Shown here: positions 21,701 to 32,280 of the stretch, in pieces
How positions within the stretch are numbered: position 1 is the stretch's first letter
Layout of the letters: each line of letters begins with the position of its first letter
Assembly: GCA_963691705.1 (NCBI GenBank)
Contig: OY829537.1
Span: 66,564,304 to 66,628,303 of the forward strand
DNA: 64,000 nucleotides
Reading direction: 5' to 3'
From: Viola odorata
Taxonomy: Eukaryota; Streptophyta; Magnoliopsida; Malpighiales; Violaceae
Translations under genes and position numbers: made by a program
The notes under the pieces: model-generated
What the model was told of the DNA's origin: nothing
Database searches by the model: none
Seen by the model: only the letters and a program-made list of their open reading frames with translations

Positions 21701-23792
21701 CTCCACTCTTTTCCCTCATTTTCTTCATAACTTGGAACTCGGCACTTGCCTTTTCCATATGCAATCTATCTTCAAGAACTTGAGTGGGTGAAAGTGGAGG
21801 AATACTAAACTTCTTCCCATTGTGAGTGAGGTGAATTTTTTTGGTTCGGCCGTCATGCACTACCCATCGATCAAATTGCCATGGCCGACCAAGGATGAGA
21901 TGGCTAGCATCCATGGGAACTACATCACACAATCTCTCATCCTCATAACTACCTATTTTGAAGGCAACAAGGACTTGTTCCTTCACCTTTACCTCTCCAT
22001 CGTCACTAAACCAATGTAAGGAATAAGGATTAGGGTGGGGTGTTGTGGCCAATCCAAGCTTGAAAACTAACAAATAACTTGCCACATCCACCACACTTCC
22101 ATTGTCAACAATAAGAGATGCGACCTTACCATTGATTTCACACCGAGAATGGAAGAGATTCTCCAGTTGATCTTTGTTGGCAACCTCCTCCTTCGCATGA
22201 GCATTCATGCTCCTCCTCACAACTAAGGTCATTGTGGCTGCCGGAACTACCTCTTCTTCACTACTCTCGGTCTCCTCCTCCCTATCTTCTATCTCATCCC
22301 CACTGGCTTCAATTTCACTCCCCGTCTCATAGTTGCCTTCTCGGATCACCACTACTCTCCGATTAGGACATTCGGACGCAATGTGACCTCTTCCTTGGCA
22401 CCGGAAACATTGGACATTAGACGAGAATTTTCTTGGTTGGGTAGGGTTGGTAGGTGGGTTAGGATTTGCTTTTGGTGGGGGTTTTGAGAGGTTGTTTTTG
22501 GTGTAGGGTGTGTAGGGTTTCGGAGGAGGTGTATCGGCTTTGGAGTCTTTTGGTTTAAAGGGTTCTTTAGGATGAGACTTCCAAGGAGTCTTTGGGGTTG
22601 AGGAAAAGGTTTGGGTCTTGCTTGGGTAGGACTTCTGCTTGGTGGCTTCATATGCTTCTGCTTTTATGGCATAGTGGAGCATAGCTTGGAGGTGATCGAG
22701 CTCTTTCAACTCAAGCTTATACTTAAGTCGGTCATTAAGGCCATTGAGGAACCTAGACATAGTCACTTCTTCGTCTTCCTCCGTGTTGGTCTTGATCAAG
22801 AGTCCTTCTAGTTCATTGAAGTACTCTCCCACTGCTCTAGACCCTTGCTTGAGACCTTGCAACTTGTTTTGCAAGTCTCTCTTATGATGTGCGGGCACGA
22901 ATCTCGCTCTCATCACCCTTTTCATCTCCTCCCAATCTTGAATGGCATCAACTTCTCCTCTCTTCTTACACTCTTTCTCCCACCAACTTTCGGCATAATC
23001 TTCAAACTCCATTGCCGCTAACTTGATCTTCTTCTCCTCCGAATACCGATGACAATTGAAGATTCGTTGAATTTTTCCTTCCCACTTAAGGTACTCCGAA
23101 GGGTCGGTGGAGCCCCTAAAGGTAGGGATTTGCACCTTGATTCCGCTCAATTTGTCATCAACCCTAAGCTCTTGCGGCCTCTCTTCGTGTTCAACAAACC
23201 GTGACCCATGACCTCTTTGGCGTCTTCCCCTAGTTCGGCGCATTGCCTCATCAAACTCGGCATTCACTTCCTCATAGGGGTCCTCATAGTACTCTCGAGT
23301 GTGACGGGGTGTGGTAAGGGCATGGAAGTGAGGAACTTTGGGTCGACTACTAGAGGCACGAACATCCTCGGGCCCACGGCTGCCTTGCTCGTATTTCTTC
23401 CTTATCTCTTTCATTTGCTCTTCCGAAATGGCTATCCCCGGAGGCGAGACGAAGGGCTTTCGGCTATCCTCTTTCTTGGAAGCATTTTTCAGCAAGCCAA
23501 CTCTCTCCTCTTCACTTCGGTGACCCTCCGACTCAGTTTCAACGAGAACTCGTTCAGTGAGAGGCGTTTGGTGCGCCTTCGGCGGGAGGTTCTTTGATGG
23601 TGTCTTAAGAGTGGCAACTTCGGAAGGTTTTTCATCCTCTCGACCACGAGACTTAACAGTCTCTTCTAACAAAGTGAGACGGTCCTCCGTTCGAACCATA
23701 GTAGCCTTCAACTCCCCCAAGGCTGCCAACACTCGGTCAAGTGCTTCGGCACTTCGGCTACCACTAGAACTAGGTCTACTTCGTCCGGACAT
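18555..23792 (-). pseudogene. E4 gag-pol polyprotein with two nonsense codons
   Basis: I take the start at 23792 ([12 protein letters not shown]), because upstream in-frame codons are leader and a splice-acceptor-like TTTTGCAG precedes it. Domains in order: coiled-coil N-terminus; gag core ([20 protein letters not shown]); zinc knuckle [16 protein letters not shown]; protease with D-N-G-S ([13 protein letters not shown]); RT with [10 protein letters not shown] in place of the common YVDD; RNase H ([21 protein letters not shown]); integrase zinc finger ([14 protein letters not shown]...CIVCK) and DDE region ([18 protein letters not shown]). A TAA right after TTCHP (about 19347) and a TAA at 19044-19046 break an otherwise continuous frame of about 1745 codons. 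The last part (RFPRERQSKLSPRGDGHF, then GPITRSKARAL) is encoded inside the LTR. Confidence 0.9.
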
Positions 23793-24987
23793 CTTGTATA
23801 TACAACTACAACTCCTTTTTTTTTTTTTTTTATACCTGCAAAATAGAAACAAACGAGATATATATACGTTAGTAATAAAACTCTCCCTCACGTGTTTAAA
23901 CTCTCGTGTTTAGGTGTTTTTCTCTCGAAAAAGATGTGCTCACAATCACTCAACTTCACATTTTTCCGGTACCTGCACACTTAAACAAGAGTTAGGGAAT
24001 AATTTCACTCCCTCACGTGTTTAAACACTCGTGTTTGATCACTCGAAAAATTTGGCCTCACAATCACTCAAGAAGTTTCCACACTCCAAGCTTGCTCTCC
24101 ACACAACTTCCTTGCTACAAATAAACTTGGGCTTCAATTCAAGTGTGTGATCACCAATACTCCAATGATTGAAACAAGAGGGAAAAGGGCACACAAGACT
24201 CAAGAAAAAGAAAAGGACTATTTCGGACCTTCCCAAGGAAATTCAAAAGTTCCAATTTTGGAGGGAATGTTTTGGATTTCCGTAGGAAAGGGAAAGAAAT
24301 AAGGGAAGGGCTGGAAATTTTGGAGTTAAAGAAATAAAAGACAAGGAAATATTTAGAAGTGTATGGACAAAGACTTATAAGTTTAGGACTCAAATATTTT
24401 AAGTTTAGGACTCAAGAAGGTTTTAGACTAAAGTTTAGTATTTTGTGGTTTAGGACTTGGGTTTAGGTTGGGTTTAGGACTTAAAGAGAAGGGAAAGGAC
24501 TGCTGGACGGTTAGGCTTTTAGGGAAAATGGGTCTATTTGGTTGGAATTAGATTTTGGTTAGGACCATTTGGTTTCCTTTTTGGTCAAATTGTCAAAAGA
24601 AAGGGTGAGGTGGCTTGAGCATTTAATGCAAGGGATAGGGTGATTTTACCCTTGATTTGCTAGGTGTGGCCGGCCAAGCAAAGGAAAAATAATTAATTAA
24701 TGGCTAAACACTTGGTAATGTACTTTTGCAAAACAATTTGGATCAAAAAGAGTTTTATGCCAAGAACACCAAGAACATATGAAGAACACCACTATCACAC
24801 CCAATTGATTTTCTTCACTTTTTCTATATTTTGTTTTACCAAATTGATCACAACCAACAATCAACAGTCCACTTGAAATATGTTTCGAAAGTAACGGTCG
24901 AAACTCAAGATATCAAGAAAGAAAGGTTCTAACACTTTTGATGAAACTAGACAAATTCGATAGGCGGCCAAAAGCTCCGCTACCACT
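23793..24987 (-). other. E4 leader and primer binding site
   Basis: This is a roughly 1.2-kb untranslated leader. The PBS adjoins the 5' LTR at 24975-24986 (minus-strand TGGTAGCGGAGC, a variant of the iMet-type TGGTATCAGAGC). A short phrase, ctccctcacgtgtttaaactctcgtgttt, is repeated at about 23881 and 24010. The T-run and TTTTGCAG near 23840 suggest a leader intron. No gene is visible. Confidence 0.6.
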
Positions 24988-26009
24988 TGATGCGATCCTG
25001 CCTAGGGTTAGTAGGCCGGATTACAATGGAGCTTCCAGAGGATCTAGCCGAATCGGATTATCTAGTGACAACAAGAACACAAGGAAAGAAATGACTCGAA
25101 CAAGATATATTTAGCGGAGAATTAAAGGAATATGTACCCGGAATTGATTGGGGTTGACAAAGATGTGGAATTGATCACACGAACATCCAAGAATTAACCC
25201 ATGCAATTTGACATCCATGATTCTCGGATTAAGCAATTGAATAACCCTTCATTCATTCAAAGAAACTTGCCCAAATTTACAATCACAATCTCAAGGTTTC
25301 CCGAGCAATAATCGGAAGGAGTAATCTCAACTTATACGATTATTACTCAAGAAAATGTGAAGAGTTCCAAGGCTTAAGGTGATAAGAGAAGAAGTAATCT
25401 CACTTGACAAATTATCACTCAAAGTCTCAAAACCAACTAATGGAAATGAAACAAGAGCTATTTATACAAGTAAGCAAAAAGGCAACAAATCCGACGCTAA
25501 CGTGATTCACGGTTAGGCCTAACCGTGATCACGTTAGCCAAAAACTCACTATCGTGATCACTGCTAATCCTTACCGTGATCACGGTAAGGATTCCACAAA
25601 ACCCAAATAACATCAGAAGGTAGCGTGATTCACGTTAAGGACTAAACGTGATCACGCTCGACACAACTCCTACCGTGATTCACGGTTAGAACGAACCGTG
25701 ATCACGGTAAGGCACCCAAGGATCAGCTCCCACATCAGAAGGTAGCGTGATTCACGGTTAGGCCTAACCGTGATCACGTTACCCAAAACTCTTCAGGCGT
25801 GATTCACGGTTAGGACGAACCGTGATCACGGTAATGCATCTTCTTTGGTTCGATGGAAAATCACATAGGCCGGCTTTTACTTGACTTGGGTGGATCCGTT
25901 CTCTCTCATTTTGCCTTCCAACCATAAGGACAATGCTCTTGCTTTGCTTAGGGTGATCGGGCCTTGTCGAATGTCAACATTGGCTTCGGGAGGGTCCGTG
26001 ATCGCATCA
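24988..26009 (-). repeat. E4 5' LTR (1022 bp)
   Basis: Same length as the 3' LTR with about eight differences. The TATA box (minus) is at 25459-25466 and the palindrome array at 25496-25836. Confidence 0.95.
25496..25836. promoter_or_regulatory. GTGATCAC palindrome array in E4 U3 (5' LTR copy)
   Basis: Same six palindromes as at 18225-18565. This is the copy that would drive element transcription, 30-370 bases upstream of the TATA box. Confidence 0.8.
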
Positions 26010-26014
26010 CATAC

Positions 26015-28447
26015 TCAAGGCGCATAGATGAACTATTACTACCTGTAGGGTATCAACCTCTAAAATTCCAGCAGTTCGAGGGGAAAAGGAACCCTAAACA
26101 ACACATCGCTCACTTCATAGAGACTTGCAACAATGCAGGGACTTATGGAGATATGATGGTGAAGCAATTTTTTCGATCTCTGAAAGGCGTGGCCTTCGAA
26201 TGGTACACTGAGATCAGGCCTGGGTCTATTGATAGTTGGGACCAACTTGAAAGAGAATTCCTAACTCACTTTTATAGCACTCGATGGATTGTTGGCCTAC
26301 CTGAATTAGCTGGAATGAAATAAAGGAAAGATGAATCTGTCACTGAATTCATCGAAAGATCGAGGAACTTGGTCCTGAATTACAAAGAAAGGATTACTGA
26401 GTCGTCTTCAATTGACATGTGTGTCCAAGGCATGTAGTGGTGACTGCTCTATAACTTACAGGCGAACATGCCTCGCACATTCGAGGAGCTCACAACTAGA
26501 GCTCATGATCTAGAAATTCAGATCCAAAGGCATGGGAGTTACTTACCAAATTACTCTCGTGAAAAGAAGGAAGTCAAGAAAGAAGTGAGGAAAGACCCGA
26601 AGAACAGCAAAGGAAACGAAAGCATGGTGGTTACCACTGCACCTATGAAGATATCCTCCAAGTAAGCTCAAAGGAAAGAAGTGATGAAGCAGGTCAAGAC
26701 GGATTACAAGCCTTTCAGAGCTCAAAGAAGAACCCTGAAGGAACTTGAAGAAAAGGGATACCTTTTTTTGGACTCAGAAGTCTCCGACATTCTGGACCAG
26801 CTTCTTGAACAAAAATTGATCGAACTTCCACCATCAAAGTGCCCAGAGGAAGTGAACCAGGTAGACAACCCCAGGTATTGCAGATATCATCGGATCATCA
26901 ATCATCCGGTAGATAAATGCTTTATCCTCAAAGATCTCATTGTTCGTTTGGACAACGAAGGTAAGATAAAACTCGATAGTGAAGATGTTGCAGAGGCCAA
27001 CTACATCACGACCACCACAAAGAATGATGCTAAGCAGACAATGATTGCCTTTGGGTCATTCGATCCTATTCCATTGTCGCAAGCCATGGGTCAGGGGATA
27101 GTCACCTCTCAGCCGACGATACTGATAGCTGAATTACCGAAAGGGGCAGTCCCTATAAAGTTCAGCACGGATGGAGAAGTCAAGGTCACCTATGCTTACC
27201 CAGGGATGCCAAAGATAGGCAACCCTTATGGGCCAAGCTTGTACGAGTTAATGACTGATGACTTAGATGTTTGGGAAACAAGCTCTGAGTCCGAAGATGA
27301 ATTTAACGATGGGTGGTCAACCTTTAGAAGAAAGAAGAATAAGAAGGTTCTTCCAAAGAGAAAATCATCCTCAAAATACTCTTATGGTGCCTCTATTCAA
27401 AATCATAATGTCTACCAAGAAGGGTGGGGTCTTCCGAGAGAACAACTAGAGATATCTGAAGAAGGAAGGACAGTAACTCTTGAAGAGTATTTCCCAAAAG
27501 AACAACATTATGAAGATTGTGTAGCAGTCCACATGGTCAGCGTGGAGCAAGCTGAAGAGTCCGACCAGGAGGATGATGATGTTATAAAAAGGTTGAAGGA
27601 GGTCCCATTAAACGTCTCTTTAGCCGAAACCCTTAGTCTCCCTTCAGAAGTCAGGATGTCAATAGTACAAGCATTGGTAGATCCAACCAAATACAAGGAA
27701 AGATTGTTGAAAGTTATTGATCAACCATCTTACGTCGAATGCTTTAATGCAATCACCTTTACAGATGATGATTTGCTACTGGGATCTCGCTTGCACAATA
27801 GACCTCTTTATGTTGCAGGTTACATTCGAGAAGAAAAGGTAAGAAGGATACTTGTGGATCAAGGGTCAGCGGTCAGCATTATGCTCATCCATACAATGAA
27901 GAAACTAGGAATTGCCATGCCTGAACTTTCCAAAAGTAAGTTGGTCATCCAAGGTTTCAATCAAAAGGGTCAAGCTGCCATTGGCGCGATTCAAGTGAAG
28001 CTAGAGATCGAAGAATTGGTATCTACTGTTCTTTTTCATGTGATTGATGCTAGAACATCCTACCAGTTGCTCCTCGGAAGGATTTGGTTACACGAGAATG
28101 GAGTTATCCCTTCAAGTTGGCACCAATGCCTCAAATATATTCACAATGGAGAGGTAAAATGCGTTAAGGGAGAAACCAACCCATTCAGCGAGGAAGAGTC
28201 ACATTTTGCAGATGCAAAATTCTTCTCAGAAGAACAGATTCCTTCAGAAGCCTTCCCCATCTTCGCACCACAGTATAAGAAGAATGGAGAGAGCAACACT
28301 TGTGTTCGTAAAGGCTTCTCTTTCCAAAACTACCATCACCGAGGAAGTAGAAGTCTTAAAAAGGAGTATGACTCTCCCTATCCCTATGATTTCAACATTA
28401 GTTCCAACACCATTCAAGCCGGAAGCTCCTCAAAAGATGAAATCTAA
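26015..28447 (+). pseudogene. E2 gag C-terminal part and protease
   Basis: It resumes after E4 with SRRIDELLLPVGYQ and the gag core (FIETCNNAGTYGD, GVAFEWYTEIRPGSIDSW). Stops occur at 26321, about 26434, about 26440 and 26663; then a 588-residue open stretch starts at 26681. That stretch has the knuckle-like YCRYHRIINHPVDKCFILKD, an acidic middle, and a retropepsin-like domain with VDQGSAVSIM and SYQLLLGRIWLH. The active site reads D-Q-G-S. At the end, the linker PIPMISTLVP...KS is tandemly duplicated (about 28378-28560), whereas E3 has one copy. A frame change occurs between 28447 and 28662. Confidence 0.85.
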
Positions 28448-28661
28448 GGATGCAGGTGAAGGATCAGCAAGACGACCCATCCCTATGATTTCAACATTGA
28501 TCCCAAGGCCATCCAAGCTGGAAGCTTCCAAGGAGACAAGATCCAAAGATATAAAAAGTGAAGGATCAAAAGGATGTAGTTGAGCATGGTATGACCCAAA
28601 AGTCAAAAGACTTTTTGAGAATGCTGGGTACTCAAAAGGAGAGCCTCATAAACTTGGTGAC

Positions 28662-30703
28662 TTGGATGTTGTCCTTTCTAGAGGAAGACCATCTACGGAA
28701 AGGCAAAGGTTCGGGCTCGGTTTCCTACAAGATCCTCCAGCCAAGATCAAAGTCAAAAGGGCATCTGCAAACCCAATTATGATACAAATATATGAAGTTG
28801 ATAAGGAGATCCCTAAGGAGAAAAAGCCTTCCGTATTTAGCCGTATCCAAGGAGAAGCGGCTAGGGTCTCTGTTTTTGACAGGTTAGGAGACAAAGCTTC
28901 TTTGGAGCCTGAACTTACGACACCGCCACAAAGGAGGTCCGTCTTCACACAGCTAGGACCTAACAACCTAAATCAAAAAGGAAACTCCAAGAAGCAAAAG
29001 CAGAGGAGAAAACACGTTAAACGACAGCTCTTCCACAATGTTGAAGACATGGAGATTGAGGATGTTAATTGTGCCTCCGTTGAGGAAGTGTCAGATGAAG
29101 ATGAACTAGAGTCAGCTCCGTCAACATTTGAGGAAGGGGGGCAAGCGACAGTTGATGAATTGAAAGAAGTAAACTTGGGCACTATCGACGAGCCAAGACC
29201 AACTTTCCTAAGTGCTCTATTGAGTCCCGAAGATGCAGAAAAGTATATAGAACTCTTGAAAGAATTCAAGGATGTGTTTGCATGGTCTTACAAAGAAATG
29301 CCTGGACTGAATCCCAAGGTTGCAGTGCATCACCTTGCAGTGAGACATGGCATAAGACCTAGTAAACAACCTCAAAGGAAGTTCCGCCCGGACCTAATCC
29401 CATCGATTGAAGCTGAAGTGAATAAATGCATGAATCCAAAAGATGAAGAGCTTACGGCATTTAGGACACCTAAAGGCATATATTGTTATAAGGTAATGCC
29501 ATTTGGCTTGAAGAACATTGGAGCCACCTACCAACGGGCAATGCAAAAAATCTTCGATGGCATGATGCACAAAAGGGTGGAATGTTATGTTGATGATGTA
29601 GTAGTTAAGACTAAAACAAGGCAAGATCACTTAAGTGACTTGAGGGTTGTGTTTGAAAGGCTTCGTCGATATTAGCTCAAGATGAACCCACTGAAGTGTG
29701 CCTTCGGAGTTACCTCTGGGAAATTCCTTGGTTTCATTGTTAGACATCGCGGCATCGAAGTCGACCGAACAAAGATCGATGTTATACTCAACATGCCCGA
29801 ACCTACGAATATTCATGAGTTGAAAAGCTTGCAAGGAAGATTGGCGTACATAAGGAGATTTATCTCTAATTTGGCTGGACGTTGCCATCCATTTAGTAGA
29901 TTGATGAAAAAGGACGTACCCTTCGAATGGGATGAAGCCTGTCACAATGCTTTCGAAAGCCTCAAAAGGTATTTACTTCACCCACCAGTTCTCGCGGCAC
30001 CCATTCCTGGAAAACAATTGATCCTTTACGTATCCGCTCAAGATCAATCTCTGGTGGCAATGCTCGCTCAACTAAATGAGAGTAATAAAGAAAATGCACT
30101 TTATTACTTGAGTAGGACACTCGTGGGAGCTGAGCAAAAGTACGCTCCAATCGAGAAGATTTGTTTAGCTCTAATCTTTGCTGCTAGAAAGTTGAGGCAT
30201 TACATGCTCTCGCATAGCATTCATTTGACATCAAAGGCAGATCCTCTCAAGTACCTGATGTCTAGACCAATCCTCTCAGGAAGGTTGGCTAAATGGACAT
30301 TACTGTTGTTGGAGTTTGAGATAACCTATTGACTGTTAACCAATTATTGTCTGAGTATGAGGTCCGAAAAGAAGATCTGGTACCGTATCATCAATACGCA
30401 ATGAAATTATCGGAGAAGTTCGAGTCCATAAGTTTCAACTTCGTTCCAAGAAGTGAAAATAGGCAAGCAGATGCTTTGGCCAACCTTGCTACTATTTTGG
30501 CTATGACTGAAGGAGATAGCATTCTAGTATCAGTCTCTCGACGCTGGGTCATTCCCCTATTAGTTCCCAAAGATGAGGAGGAAGTAAACGACATCACTGT
30601 GGTTGAAGAAGAGAATGAAGATTGGAGGCAGCCACTTATCAATTTTCTCCAGTATGGGAAGTTGCCTGATGATTCTCGTCACAAGACCGAAATAAAAAGA
30701 TGA
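28662..30703 (+). pseudogene. E2 RT and dual RNase H, with two internal deletions
   Basis: The pre-RT block EFKDVFAWSYKEMPGLNPKV is present. After IEAEVNKCM the protein jumps to NPKDEELTAFRTPKGIYCYK. About 80-90 residues with the first RT motifs are missing in frame. The catalytic CYVDDVVVK follows, then a TAG at 29673 and RNase H (LAYIRRFISNLAGRC, YLSRTLVGAEQKYAPIEK). At 30332 the frame changes and the second (a)RNase H resumes in its middle (VNQLLSEYEVRKEDLVPYHQ, ENRQADALANLA), so its N-terminal catalytic half is gone. Both losses are inferred from the known domain order. Confidence 0.85.
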
Positions 30704-31870
30704 GCTCCCCGGTTCATATATTTTAAGGAAACTTTATATCGTCGTTCATTTGATGGTGTGTTCCTTAGGTGTCTGGGAAGAGAAGAATCAATCCAAGCCT
30801 TACAAGAGGCTCATAGTGGGGTTTGTGGTGCTCATCAGTCAGGTCCTAAATTGCATTTCCGGATTAAGAGAATGGGGTACTATTGGCCAACTATGGTACA
30901 AGAGTGCATGGAATACGCAAAGAAATGTGAAGCTTGTCAAGTGCATGCAAACTACATTCATCAACCTCTAGAGCCTCTGCACCCCATTATGGCTTCATGG
31001 CCCTTTAAAGCTTGGGGATTGGATGTGGTTGGACCTATCACTCCGAAGTCATCTGCTGGTCACTCTTACATTCTTGCCGCAACCGACTACTTCTCCAAAT
31101 GGGCAGAGGTTGTCCCTTTAAAAGAGGTCAAGAAAGAAACGGTGGTGGATTTTATTCGCACTCACATCATTTATCGGTATGGAGTACCTCGATATATCAT
31201 CACTGATAACGGAAAACCCTTCTGCAATGCTCATATGGACAAACTATGCGAGCAATTTGGATTCGTCCAAAGAAACTCTTCCATGTATTATCCGGCAGTA
31301 AATGGTTTGGCTGAAGCCTTCAATAAGACTCTTTGTAATTTACTGAAGAGGGTCATCTCCAAGCCCAAGAGAGATTGGCATGAAAGAGTTGGAGAAGCTT
31401 TATAGGCGTACCGCACAACCTTTCGGACTCCAACTCAAGCAACTCCTTACGCTCTCGTGTATGGAGTGGAAGCGGTCCTTCCTCTTGAATGTCAAATTCC
31501 ATCCCTAAGGATAGCCATTCAGGAAGAATTGACTAATGAAGAGCAGACTAAGTTGAGATTGCAGGAATTGGAAGCCTTGGATGAAAAAAGGCTTGAAGCT
31601 CAAAACCGCTTGGAATGCTATGAAGCTCGCATGGCCCGAGCTTTGAACAAAAAGGTTCAGCCAAGATCCTTCCAAATAGGAGACTTGGTGCTTGCGGTCC
31701 GCCGTCCCATTGTGATCACAAGGAAAGTGACAGGAAAGTTCCAACAAAAATGGGATGGACCATATGTTGTGCAAGAGGTCTATACAAATGGCGCGTACAA
31801 GATTGTAGACAAGGATGGGCTATGCATCGGACCCATCAACGGAAAGTTCTTGAAGTGCTTCTATGCCTGA
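30704..31870 (+). pseudogene. E2 integrase
   Basis: It is in the same frame as the second RNase H after a TGA at about 30701. Zinc binding HSGVCGAHQSG...CEACQ, catalytic D in GLDVVGPITPK, second D in TDNGKPF and the glutamate in NGLAEAFNKTL are all present. An in-frame TAG at 31403, where a tryptophan (WAYRT) is usual, splits it. The C-terminal SH3-like domain (QKWDGPYVVQEVYTNGAYKI) ends LKCFYA and TGA at 31868. No chromodomain. Confidence 0.85.
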
Positions 31871-32280
31871 AATCATTGTAATACTCCTGGCCCGCAAGAG
31901 CATAAATTGTGTACGGCAAAAATAAAAAAAAAATAAAAAAACAAAACAAAACAAAATAATTGAACTACATCATGACTTGATCCTTCTTCTTTGAAGGTAC
32001 GTAGGCAACTTGACATATTTCAAGTACAGTCACATAAAAAGAAAACAAAATCATTGTACTACTCCTAGCCCGCAAGAGTATAAACTGTGTACGGCTAAAT
32101 AAATGAGTAAAATTAATATATTTCTGGAACTAATCAGTCAAGGAAAAGTAAAATTTCTTTGCCACAATTGAATGAATCATCATCATATCAGTTCAAGCTC
32201 AAGCAAAAAAAAACAAGGAGACAAAGAATAAAAGCGTTCATTCTATGCGTGGGAAAAGTACACGCTAAAAAAAAAAGGGA
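31871..32280. repeat. E2 convergent spacer with a repeated CCCGCAAGAG module
   Basis: It lies between the pol stop (31870) and the stop of the antisense PMD gene (32281). The module TACTCCTRGCCCGCAAGAG..TAAA.TGTGTACGG occurs at 31874 and again at 32052, 178 bases apart. Between them is a conserved GTACGTAGGCAACTTGACAT. E3 has four copies of the module at the same place. A-rich runs and AATAAA-like stretches fit 3'-end formation from both sides. Confidence 0.7.

Larger units (their letters stand above)
17717..26009 (-). mobile_element. E4: young CRM-like chromovirus inserted in E2 gag
   Basis: Two 1022-bp LTRs (17717-18738 and 24988-26009) start TGATGCGATCC and end GATCGCATCA. Five-base TSDs CATAC lie at 17712-17716 and 26010-26014. 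I count about eight differences between the LTRs by eye, roughly 99 percent identity. One long minus-strand frame encodes gag-PR-RT-RNaseH-IN and runs into the 3' LTR, which is a CRM-clade feature. The integrase C-terminus lacks a classic chromodomain but has the SRTNPFEGEG...GPITRSKARAL tail I associate with CRM. The coding region has only two nonsense codons. Confidence 0.9.

Noticed and set aside
20663..21791. Plus-strand and other-frame ORFs across E4 pol
   Set aside because: They are shadows of the 1481-codon minus-strand polyprotein, which has all RT, RNase H and integrase motifs.
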